Of a stretch of 64,000 nt of DNA, positions 25,540 to 32,999 are shown one piece after another. Location of the stretch: assembly GCA_052380005.1 (NCBI GenBank), contig JBQTCJ010000013.1. One strand, 5' to 3'. Under the pieces are notes generated by a model. The model did not search any database. It saw only the letters and a program-made list of their open reading frames with translations, and was not told the DNA's origin. The stretch's first letter is position 1. The number at the start of each line of letters is the position of its first letter. This DNA comes from Salinarimonas sp052380005 (GTDB lineage Bacteria; Pseudomonadota; Alphaproteobacteria; Rhizobiales; Beijerinckiaceae). Position numbers and translations under genes: made by a program.

Positions 25540-25743
25540 ATGCAGACCCGACAGAAGGCTCGCCGCTTGCTCGATCTCGCCCGCGTCATGGTCAAGCAGG
25601 CTCGCATCCTGCGCGACGAGGGCTTCACCGCCCGCGCCACGGAGGTCGCGCGCCGCGCCATCGCGCTCGATCGGCTGGGCTGGACGCTGATGCGTCCGCA
25701 GCCCGCGCCCGTACGAATCGTGGCGAGCCGCCGCCTCCACTGA
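25540..25743 (+). CDS. Small basic hypothetical protein, 67 aa
   Basis: A short open frame with a good ribosome site (GAAGGA about eight bases before the ATG) encoding an arginine-rich helical peptide (MQTRQKARRLLDLARVMVKQ start). Regular spacing of hydrophobic residues suggests an amphipathic helix; net charge is strongly positive. It lies alone between the flavoprotein start and the radC stop. No family is recognised; the basic character would suit nucleic acid or membrane binding, but this is only a guess. Its reality rests mostly on the ribosome site. Confidence 0.5.
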   Translation: MQTRQKARRLLDLARVMVKQARILRDEGFTARATEVARRAIALDRLGWTLMRPQPAPVRIVASRRLH

Positions 25744-25784
25744 GTGCGGCCCGGCCGAGGGGTGACGACGACCCCGCGCCGCGG

Positions 25785-26471
25785 TCAGATCAGCTTGAGC
25801 CCCTTGAGGCTCGCATGCCCGTCGCGGCCCACGATGATGTGGTCGTGCACGACCACGCCGAGCGGACGCGCGGCATCCGCGATCTCGCGCGTCATGCGGA
25901 CGTCGGCGGAGGACGGTGTCGGGTCGCCTGACGGGTGATTGTGCACGAGGATGATCGCCGTCGCGGAGACCTCGAGCGCGCGCTTCACCACCTCGCGCAC
26001 GTAGACCGGCGTATGATCGACCGTCCCCGATTGCTGCACCTCGTCGGCGATGAGCGCGTTCTTCTTGTCGAGGAACAGGATGCGGAACTGCTCGCGCTCG
26101 GAAAAGGCCATCGCGGTTCGGCAATATTCCAGCACCGCCGCCCAGGACGACAGCACCGGCCGCTTGGCGATCGCCCCGCGCGCGAGCCGGCGGCTCGCCG
26201 CCTCGACGATCTTCAGGTCCAGGATCGTCGCCTCCCCGAGCCCGCCGACCTCCGACAGGCGCCCGCGCGAGGCGCCGAGCACCTCCGCGAAGCCGCCGAA
26301 GCGGCGGATCAGCTCCTTGGCCAGCGGCTTCACGTCCCGCCGCGGGATCGAGCGGAAGAGCACGAGCTCCAGCAGCTCGTAGTCGGGCAGCGAATCGCCG
26401 CCCACGTCGACGAACCGCGCGCGCAGGCGGTCGCGATGGCCGTGAAAATGCGGCGGGTCGTCGTCGAGCAT
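25785..26471 (-). CDS. radC: RadC-family protein with JAB/MPN domain
   Basis: A 228-residue protein. An N-terminal helix-hairpin-helix-like region (PDYELLELVLFRSIPRRDVKP, split here as PDYELLELVLF and IPRRDVKPLAK) precedes a JAMM metalloprotease-like domain with the zinc motif HNHPSGDPTPSSAD at about residues 172-185. Despite the name, a direct DNA-repair role has not been firmly shown for the family. The start at 26471 matches other RadC N-termini; the long open frame to 26648 is arginine-rich and has no ribosome site. It ends 42 bases from the small plus-strand gene and faces it convergently. Confidence 0.92.
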   Translation of the reverse strand: MLDDDPPHFHGHRDRLRARFVDVGGDSLPDYELLELVLFRSIPRRDVKPLAKELIRRFGGFAEVLGASRGRLSEVGGLGEATILDLKIVEAASRRLARGAIAKRPVLSSWAAVLEYCRTAMAFSEREQFRILFLDKKNALIADEVQQSGTVDHTPVYVREVVKRALEVSATAIILVHNHPSGDPTPSSADVRMTREIADAARPLGVVVHDHIIVGRDGHASLKGLKLI

Positions 26472-26719
26472 CGAATCGCGTCGCGGGAAAGAGGGTCGGC
26501 GGCTCGACGTTAGCCGTTTCCTGCCGGATGCATCAACAGCCATGAGTCGCTGCGCCCGGCGCGGCGCGCGCGCGGCGTGCCGGAGGGCGCGGCGACGCCG
26601 CGTCTGACGCTGCGGCATGCGTAAACTCCACGAGACATCGGAAACCATCGGGCGACAACGTCCTGGACGGCACGCCGCGAGACGCTATCCTTACGGTCAC
26701 GGAAATCGAGGAGGTGGCC

Positions 26720-26971
26720 ATGGGCTACACCGTCACCTGGCGCGTGGTGGGACCCGACGGGCGGACCGTCGAGAGCGACGCGTTCCCCGACGCGTTCGGG
26801 CGGCACGAGGACGCCGTCGCCTTCATCCTCGACAAGCTCTCCGCCTTTCCCAGCCTCGGCTACGAGAAGGGCCGCGGGTTCTGGGGGCGTACCGCGCCGG
26901 ACCGGCGGATCGAGACCCGATTCGCGGTCGAACGCGTGCCGGCCTACTCGGACGCGGTGCCGCCCACCTGA
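26720..26971 (+). CDS. Small conserved-looking hypothetical protein, 83 aa
   Basis: The ATG at 26720 is preceded by GAGGAGG at an ideal distance. The product begins MGYTVTWRVVGPDG and looks like a compact alpha/beta fold with alternating hydrophobic strands, a central helix (DAVAFILDKLSAF) and no signal peptide. A possible promoter is TGGACG and TATCCT spaced 16 bases apart at about 26672-26699. It converges on the acyl-CoA synthetase gene with two bases between stops. Function unknown. Confidence 0.6.
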   Translation: MGYTVTWRVVGPDGRTVESDAFPDAFGRHEDAVAFILDKLSAFPSLGYEKGRGFWGRTAPDRRIETRFAVERVPAYSDAVPPT

Positions 26972-26973
26972 TT

Positions 26974-28545
26974 TTACAGCATAGGAAGTAGTGAGCGGGC
27001 CATTTCCACGGTCGCGACGTGGTCGATCTTGCCCGATCCGAGCACAGGAACGGCGGCGACGACCAGCACGGCGCGCGGCGCCCACAGCTCCGGGAAGCCC
27101 CGCTCGCGCGCGTGCGCGAGCACCGCGTCGCGGTCGGCCTCCGGCTTGTCGGACACGAGGACGAGCTGCTCGCCCTTGCGGGCGTCCGGCAGGGCGACGA
27201 CGACGTGGTTGTACTCGGGCCAGAGCTCCTGGACCATCGTCTCCACCGCCGCGAGGGAGATCATCTCGCCCCCGATCTTGGCGAAGCGCTTGGCGCGCCC
27301 GCGGATCGTCACGAACCCGTCCTCCACGGATACGATGTCGCCGGTGTCGTACCAGCCGTCCACGGGCCGATCGATGCGCCCCGACCCGTCGGGCGCGAGA
27401 TAGCCGGCCATGACGTTGGGCCCGCGCACCAAGAGCCGACCCGCCTGCCGGATGCCCTCGACCGGCTCGAGCTTCCATTCCATAGCGGGCAGGAACGGAC
27501 CGACGGAGCCGTGGCGGTTGCGGTCGGGCAGGTTGCAGGCGAGCACCGGCGCGCACTCGGTGGCGCCGTAGCCTTCGAGGATCTCCGCCCCCGTCCCGGC
27601 GTAGAGCCGGCGCGTCTCCTCCTTGATCCGCTCGGCGCCGGCGATGACGTAGCGCAGGCTCGCGAGATCGCCCTCCCCCGCCGCCCGGGCATAGCCCTGC
27701 AGGAACGTGTCGGTGGCCAGCAGGAACGTCGCCTTCGTCCCCGCGATCAGCTTGGGGATCAGGCGGTAGTGCAGCGGGCTCGGGTAGAGCACGACCTTGT
27801 AGCCGTTGAGCAGCCCGAGCACGAGGCCGGCCGTGAGCCCGAAGGAGTGGAAGATGGGCAGCGGGGAGAAGATCGTGTCCGCCGGCGTCAGCGCGTCGCC
27901 CGCGTGCTCGGCGATCTGCACGGCGTTCGCGATGACGTTCGCGTTGGTCAGGCATACGGCCTTGGGCGCGCCCTCCGCCCCGGAGGTGAACAGGATCACA
28001 GCGGGATCGTCGGGGCTGCCGGAGCGCTTCGCGATGGCCTTGGCGCGAAACAGCGCGTCGATGAGGGCGCGGATCTTGTCGAGGCTCGTGATCCCGGCGC
28101 GCACGTCCTCCAGGTAGACGACCCGGCGCCCTTCGGCGATCGCCGCGAGCGGCTCGTCGAGCCCGCCGTCCTGGATGAACTTGCGCGAGGTGACGATGGT
28201 CGAGATGCCCGCCGTCTCGCAGGCGGCGCGCAGGTTTCGCGCGCCGGCGGTGAAGTTGAGCATCGCCGCCGCGCGGCCCATGGCGTTGAGCCCGAAGAGT
28301 GCGACCGCGGCCGCCTGCACGCTCGGCATCATGAGCGCCACGCGCTCGCCGGGCCGCGTGCCGACTGCGAGCTTGCGACCCAGAAGCAGCGCGCCCAGCA
28401 CGAGGCGCTGGTACGTCAGCGGCTGGCGCTGCTGGTCCTCCAGGATGACGAAGGTCTTGCCGAACCGCCCGCGCGCGGCGACGAGCGCGCCGAACAGGGT
28501 GCGGCGAAGGCGGTCGGGGCGGCGGAGCGGGTCTGTCTGCGGCAT
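26974..28545 (-). CDS. AMP-forming acyl-CoA/acyl-ACP synthetase (Aas C-terminal type)
   Basis: A 523-residue ANL-superfamily adenylating enzyme. The phosphate-binding loop is FTSGAEGAPKAV (about 190-201), followed by GYGATECAPV, the hinge sequence YDTGDIVSVEDGFVTIRGR and the C-terminal catalytic lysine in GSGKIDHVATVE. Sequence style (PLPIFHSFGL, LPDARKGEQLVLV) resembles the synthetase half of the bifunctional Aas acyltransferase/synthetase; here it stands alone without the acyltransferase domain. It would activate fatty acids for membrane phospholipid turnover or CoA ester formation. ATG at 28545 has only a modest ribosome site. Substrate length not inferable. Confidence 0.88.
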   Translation of the reverse strand: MPQTDPLRRPDRLRRTLFGALVAARGRFGKTFVILEDQQRQPLTYQRLVLGALLLGRKLAVGTRPGERVALMMPSVQAAAVALFGLNAMGRAAAMLNFTAGARNLRAACETAGISTIVTSRKFIQDGGLDEPLAAIAEGRRVVYLEDVRAGITSLDKIRALIDALFRAKAIAKRSGSPDDPAVILFTSGAEGAPKAVCLTNANVIANAVQIAEHAGDALTPADTIFSPLPIFHSFGLTAGLVLGLLNGYKVVLYPSPLHYRLIPKLIAGTKATFLLATDTFLQGYARAAGEGDLASLRYVIAGAERIKEETRRLYAGTGAEILEGYGATECAPVLACNLPDRNRHGSVGPFLPAMEWKLEPVEGIRQAGRLLVRGPNVMAGYLAPDGSGRIDRPVDGWYDTGDIVSVEDGFVTIRGRAKRFAKIGGEMISLAAVETMVQELWPEYNHVVVALPDARKGEQLVLVSDKPEADRDAVLAHARERGFPELWAPRAVLVVAAVPVLGSGKIDHVATVEMARSLLPML

Positions 28546-28625
28546 GATCCCATCTTATGGCGACGGTCCGCTGCGACAACCACCAAAGCGGAACCGTCGT
28601 TCCGCCGCCGACCGTGCAGCCGATC

Positions 28626-28649
28626 GGGGCGGCGGCGTACCGCCGCCCC
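28626..28649 (-). terminator. Perfect 10-bp GC hairpin after MCP gene
   Basis: GGGGCGGCGG at 28626-28635 and CCGCCGCCCC at 28640-28649 pair perfectly around CGTA. It lies 21 bases past the stop of the minus-strand chemotaxis receptor gene and upstream of the acyl-CoA synthetase gene. No T-run follows, so it is a candidate 3'-end structure rather than a proven intrinsic terminator. Confidence 0.45.
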
Positions 28650-28669
28650 GTCGCGTTCCGACGGACCGA

Positions 28670-30409
28670 TCAGGCGGCCCGGCGCCGGCGCGCGGAAGCC
28701 TCCGCGCCGGCGTCGTCCGAGGCGACCGCGCCGAGGAAATCCTCGACCGCTTCGGAGAGCTCCGCGGCGACGGCGGAAAGCCGGTCGGAGACGTCGCGCA
28801 CGTCCCCCGCGCGGCCGGACGTCTCGTGGATCGCCGTCGTCACGGTCTCGACGTTCGTCGTGGCGTCTCCGGAGCCCCTGGACGCGACGGCGATCGAGCG
28901 CGAGATCTCCTTCGTCGCCCCGTCCTGCTCCTGCACGGCCCCGGCGATCGCCTGCATGAAGCTCTCGATCTCGTGGACGGCGCCGGCGATCTCACGGATC
29001 GCGTCGACGCTCTCGCGGGTCGAGCCCTGGACCGCCGTGATCTGCTCGGCGATCTGGTCCGTCGCCTTCGCCGTCTGCGAGGCGAGCTGCTTCACCTCGG
29101 CGGCGACGACGGCGAAGCCCTTGCCGGCCTCCCCGGCCCGGGCGGCCTCGATCGTCGCGTTGAGTGCCAGGAGGTTCGTCTGCTCGGCGATGGTGCGGAT
29201 CATGTCGACGACGGCGCCGATGCGCTCGGCCGCCTCCGCGAGGCTGGCGACCTTGCCGTTGGTGCGCTGCGCGGTGCTCGTCGCGCGCGACACGACGTCG
29301 GAGGCGCGCCCCGCCTGGTTCGCGATCTCGCGGATCGAGGCGGAGAGCTGCTCGGCGGCGCTCGCCACCGCCTGGACCTCGGACGCCGCCGTGGTGGAGG
29401 CGTCGCGCGCGGCGTTCGCCTTCCCGGCGGCGGTGCCGGCGACATCGCTCAACGCGACCGCCGTCGTGCGCATCGTGCGCGTGCCGTCGTCGACGCTCGC
29501 GAGCGTGCGCTGGACCACCTCGCGGAAGCGCGCGATGAGCGCCTCGAGCTGCGCCTGGCGGTCGCGCGCGCGGACCCGCTCGGCATCGGCGGCGCTCTGG
29601 AGGCGGGCGCGCTCGAGCGCGTTGTCGCGGAATACGACCACGCTGCGGGCCATCTCGCCGATCTCGTCACGGCGCGCCTCGCCGGGGATCTCCACTGCGT
29701 TCTCGCCGGCGGCGAGGCGTCGCATGACCTCGGTGAGGCGTGCGACGGGAACGGTGATCGAGCGGCCGACGAGGGTCGCCGCCGCGATCGCGAGCGCGGC
29801 CGCGACGAGGAGCGCGACGAGGGCGGTCGTCTGGAAGCCGCTGGCGGACTCGCTCACCCGCGCGCCGATGCGCTGGCTCTGGGCCTCCTGGAAATCGATG
29901 AAGCGGTTGATCGCCGCGAGCCAGTCCGTGAACAGGCCGCTGACCTCCCCGAGCAGGATGGCGCGGGCCTCTTCCCCGTTGCCCGCCTGCTGCAGCCGGA
30001 CGATCTCCGCGACGAGCGGGTTCGTGCGCGCCTGGATCGCCGCGATGTCGTCGAGGATCGCCCGCTCCTGCGCGGAGGCGTCGACCTCGGAAACCAGCGC
30101 AGCCATGGCCCGCTCGTTCTCGGCATAGGTCGCGGCGAGGGCGGCGATGAGGTCGATCGCCGCGCGCCGGTCGCCAGCCTCCTCGACGAGGACGACGTCG
30201 CGGATGGCGATGGCGCGGTCGTGCACCGAGCCGCGGAAGTTGATGGCGTAGCGCTGCAGGACGCTGTTGACGTCGTTGATCTGTGCGAGGTTGCGGTCGA
30301 GACGGTTGATCTCGGTGACGGAGCTCCAGGTCAGCAGGCCCATCAGGACCAGCAGGAACCCGAAGCCCAAAGCCAGGCGCGCGGCGATGCCGCGGCGGTT
30401 CATCGACAT
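28670..30409 (-). CDS. Methyl-accepting chemotaxis protein with four-helix-bundle sensor
   Basis: A 579-residue receptor: TM1 at about 11-31, a periplasmic helical sensor of about 150 residues resembling the 4HB_MCP type, TM2 at about 190-210, HAMP (ITVPVARLTEVMRRLAAGE), then the methyl-accepting signalling domain with the intact tip IAEQTNLLALNATIEAARAG. The C-terminus ends in an arginine-rich ARRRRAA. Two closely spaced start codons (30409 and 30403) are possible. No chemotaxis kinase genes are adjacent. It differs clearly from the receptor at 21803-23857 in its sensor, so the two probably detect different signals. Confidence 0.93.
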   Translation of the reverse strand: MSMNRRGIAARLALGFGFLLVLMGLLTWSSVTEINRLDRNLAQINDVNSVLQRYAINFRGSVHDRAIAIRDVVLVEEAGDRRAAIDLIAALAATYAENERAMAALVSEVDASAQERAILDDIAAIQARTNPLVAEIVRLQQAGNGEEARAILLGEVSGLFTDWLAAINRFIDFQEAQSQRIGARVSESASGFQTTALVALLVAAALAIAAATLVGRSITVPVARLTEVMRRLAAGENAVEIPGEARRDEIGEMARSVVVFRDNALERARLQSAADAERVRARDRQAQLEALIARFREVVQRTLASVDDGTRTMRTTAVALSDVAGTAAGKANAARDASTTAASEVQAVASAAEQLSASIREIANQAGRASDVVSRATSTAQRTNGKVASLAEAAERIGAVVDMIRTIAEQTNLLALNATIEAARAGEAGKGFAVVAAEVKQLASQTAKATDQIAEQITAVQGSTRESVDAIREIAGAVHEIESFMQAIAGAVQEQDGATKEISRSIAVASRGSGDATTNVETVTTAIHETSGRAGDVRDVSDRLSAVAAELSEAVEDFLGAVASDDAGAEASARRRRAA

Positions 30410-30606
30410 GTCGTTCAGCCCCTAATTTCGGATCGCAACCGGTCGGCGCTCGTCTACCACCGCGGGCCGGCCGCGCCGTCATTAGGGTCTCATCGGATTA
30501 ACTGGTGGTGAATTTCGGTGGCCGCGGATACGCGACCGCCGCGCGAGAGCGATGAATTCGTTCCGAAAGATCAACGAATAACGCTGTCGTCGAGACCGCG
30601 TGCTCG

Positions 30607-31113
30607 TCACCCGGCCGCGCCGTCGCGGATCGGCGGCTGGAACGCGTAGCCGAGATCCCAGGGGAAGTAGATCCAGGTGTCCTGGCTCACCTCGGTGATG
30701 AACGTGTCGACGAGCGGGCGACCGGCGGGCTTGGCGTAGACGGTGGCGAAATGCGCATTCGGCAGCATGTCGCGCACGACGCGGGCGGTCTTGCCGGTGT
30801 CGACGAGATCGTCGATCACGAGCACGCCCTTGCCCTGCCCGTCGCCGAGCGCACGCACGGCCGGCGCGATCTCCTTGAGGACCTGGAGCCCGCCCTGGCT
30901 CTTGTAGTCGTGGTAGCTCGCGATGCAGACGCTCTCGATCATGCGGATCTCGAGCTCCCGCGCCACGATCGCCGCCGGCACGAGCCCGCCGCGGGTGATG
31001 CACACGATCGCCTCGAACGGACCGCTCTCGGCGAGGCGCCAGGCGAGCGCGCGGGCGTCGCGGTGAAACTGGTCCCAGGAGACGGGGAAGGCCTTGGGGG
31101 TGGGAGGCGTCAT
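30607..31113 (-). CDS. gpt: Xanthine-guanine phosphoribosyltransferase
   Basis: A 168-residue type I phosphoribosyltransferase that salvages xanthine and guanine using PRPP. The PRPP-binding loop VLVIDDLVDTGKTAR (about 95-109) is intact, with the upstream CITRGGLVPAAIVAREL typical of Gpt. The C-terminal DTWIYFPWDLGYAFQPPI also matches the family. No signal peptide; peripheral cytoplasmic enzyme. Start ATG at 31113. The next minus-strand gene upstream ends at 31157, leaving a 43-base gap, so co-transcription with the CinA-type gene is likely. Confidence 0.93.
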   Translation of the reverse strand: MTPPTPKAFPVSWDQFHRDARALAWRLAESGPFEAIVCITRGGLVPAAIVARELEIRMIESVCIASYHDYKSQGGLQVLKEIAPAVRALGDGQGKGVLVIDDLVDTGKTARVVRDMLPNAHFATVYAKPAGRPLVDTFITEVSQDTWIYFPWDLGYAFQPPIRDGAAG

Positions 31114-31156
31114 GGCGGCGGGCTTTCTCTCTCGGGCGGGCGGTGGCGGTTCCGGG

Positions 31157-31915
31157 TCAGATGGGTGCGTTGTCCGACGTGAGGCGGGAGAGGAGCGCGC
31201 GCACGTCCGCGGCCGCCGCCTCCACCGCCCCCGCCTCGCGCCCGCGCAGGACGATCTGGTTGCGGAAGCCCCCGCCCGTGAAGGACGGATAGGAGCCGAT
31301 CGAGACCCCCGGATGCGACGCCGCCAGCGCTCCGAGCGCCTCGGCGTAGCTCCCCTCGGCGAGGCCGCCGGCGTCGAGCGTCTCGACGACCATGCGCGCG
31401 CCGGTGCGCAGCCGCGGCGCGACGGCGTCGAGCATCGCCTGCATGATCGAGGGCACGCCCGCCATCACGATGACGTTGTCGACCATGAAGCCCGGCGCCT
31501 TCGAGATCGGGTTCTCGATCAGCTCGGCGCCCTGCGGGATGCGCGCCATGCGCAGGCGCGCGGCGTTGAGCTCGCCCTCGGCGTAGCGCTCGCGCATCAT
31601 GGCGACCGCCCGCGGATCGACGTCGATCGACCGCCCGAGCGCCTTCGCGACGCTGTCGGCGGTGATGTCGTCGTGGGTCGGGCCGATGCCCCCGGTGGTG
31701 AAGAGGTAGGTGTAGCGGGCGCGCAGCGCGTTCACGGCCGCCACGATCTCGTCCTCGACGTCGGGGACGACGCGCACCTCGCGCAGGTCGATGCCGAGCG
31801 CGGTCAGGTACTCGGCGATGTGGCCGATGTTCTTGTCCTTGGTCCGCCCGGACAGGATCTCGTCGCCGATCACCAGGATCGCCGCGTTGACGCTCTCGCC
31901 GACGCTCTCGCTCAT
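31157..31915 (-). CDS. Competence/damage-inducible CinA-type molybdopterin-binding domain protein
   Basis: A 252-residue protein with a MoaB/MogA-like fold as in the N-terminal half of CinA. Landmarks are AAILVIGDEILSGRTKDKN (about 10-28), FTTGGIGPTHDDITADSVAKA and the later NPISKAPGFMVDNVIVMAGVP. The C-terminal nicotinamide-nucleotide amidase domain of full CinA is absent, as in many alphaproteobacterial homologues. Whether it binds molybdopterin or acts as an ADP-ribose pyrophosphatase is not settled from sequence. The ATG at 31915 has GAGGTG upstream; the open frame continuing to 32140 runs into repeat copy B and is not coding. Confidence 0.88.
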   Translation of the reverse strand: MSESVGESVNAAILVIGDEILSGRTKDKNIGHIAEYLTALGIDLREVRVVPDVEDEIVAAVNALRARYTYLFTTGGIGPTHDDITADSVAKALGRSIDVDPRAVAMMRERYAEGELNAARLRMARIPQGAELIENPISKAPGFMVDNVIVMAGVPSIMQAMLDAVAPRLRTGARMVVETLDAGGLAEGSYAEALGALAASHPGVSIGSYPSFTGGGFRNQIVLRGREAGAVEAAAADVRALLSRLTSDNAPI

Positions 31916-31990
31916 GCTTGGCACCTCGTGGAGAGGCTTTAGCGCCGGGCGCGGCGGGCGGCAAGGGCGCGCAGCGGCCTCCTGGCCGAG

Positions 31991-32192
31991 CCCCCCTCCG
32001 GGGAGGATCCGGGTCGGCGGATGATGCGACGTGCGCGGACGCGCTCCGACCGCCACCTCCCCGGAGGGGAGGACGGAGGCCGAAGGCCGGAGGGTGGGGA
32101 GGATGGCGACGCCGCTCGCCAGGATATCGAGCGGCCCCACCGCCCGCGCTGCGCACGGACTCCTCCCCTCCGGGGAGGAAGCGGGTCGGCGG
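31991..32192. repeat. Palindromic intergenic repeat, copy B (partial Y, X, full Y)
   Basis: The largest copy fills most of the 319-base gap between the CinA-type gene and sfsA. A partial module Y (31991-32020, CCTCCGGGGAGGATCCGGG core) is followed by module X (32046-32112, containing CCGCCACCTCCCCGGAGG and CGGAGGGTGGGGAGGATGG) and a full module Y (32133-32192, GGCCCCACCGCCCGCGCT to AGGAAGCGGGTCGGCGG). Each module has its own inverted arms around CCTCC-GGAGG. Nothing else is seen in this gap; the sfsA start has no ribosome site. Confidence 0.78.
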
Positions 32193-32234
32193 TTCCATTG
32201 CTCTCCCCCACCTCACCGCGCTACCACTGCGCCC

Positions 32235-32999
32235 ATGCGCTTTCCCGCCCCCCTCGTCGAAGCCCGCCTGATCCGCCGCTACAAGCGCTTCCTCGCCGAC
32301 GTCGCCCTCCCCGACGGCTCCGAGGCGACCGCGCACGTCGCCAATCCGGGGTCGATGCTCGGGCTCGCCGAGCCGGGCGCGCGGGTGTGGCTGTCGGCGT
32401 CGACGAACCCCAAGCGCAAGCTCGCCTGGTCCTGGGAGATCGTCGAGGCCGCGCCCATGAAGGGCGGCGCGGCGCGGCTCGTCGGCGTCAACACGGGCAC
32501 CCCCAACCGCCTCGTCGCCGAGGCGCTGGCGGCCGGCGCGCTGGCGCCCTTCCGGGACTATGCCCGCGTGAGGCCGGAAGTGGCCTACGGCGCGCGCAGC
32601 CGCGTGGACTTCCTGCTCGACGGGGACGGCCTCCCGCCGCTCTATCTCGAGGTGAAGAACTGCCACCTGATGCGCGAGGACGGCCTCGCCGAGTTCCCCG
32701 ACTGCATCGCCGCCCGCTCCGCCCGCCATCTCGACGAGCTCGCCGCCATGGTCCGCGCCGGCGCCCGCGCCGCCCTCGTCACCATCGTGCAGATGGAGGC
32801 CGACCGATTCACCCCCGCCGCCGACATCGACCCCGCCTACGCCGCCGCGTATGCGCGGGCGCGGGAGGCCGGCGTCGAGACCCACGCCTTCGTCTGCCGT
32901 GTGACGCCGCAGGAGATCGTGGTGGAGCGGGAGATCCCCGTCGTCATGCCGCTCACCCCCGCCGGCTCACCCGCATCGGCATCCCCTCGCGGGGCCTGA
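32235..32999 (+). CDS. sfsA: SfsA family DNA/RNA nuclease-like protein
   Basis: A 254-residue protein of the SfsA family, named for sugar fermentation stimulation and carrying a restriction-endonuclease-like fold. Diagnostic segments are HVANPGSMLGL, YGARSRVDFLL, LEVKNCHLM and FPDCIAARSARHLDEL. The ATG at 32235 gives the standard N-terminus MRFPAPLVEARLIRRYKRF but has no Shine-Dalgarno sequence, so a leaderless message or a nearby promoter inside the repeat is possible. Its last 47 bases overlap the end of the convergent cytochrome P450 gene. Confidence 0.93.
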   Translation: MRFPAPLVEARLIRRYKRFLADVALPDGSEATAHVANPGSMLGLAEPGARVWLSASTNPKRKLAWSWEIVEAAPMKGGAARLVGVNTGTPNRLVAEALAAGALAPFRDYARVRPEVAYGARSRVDFLLDGDGLPPLYLEVKNCHLMREDGLAEFPDCIAARSARHLDELAAMVRAGARAALVTIVQMEADRFTPAADIDPAYAAAYARAREAGVETHAFVCRVTPQEIVVEREIPVVMPLTPAGSPASASPRGA

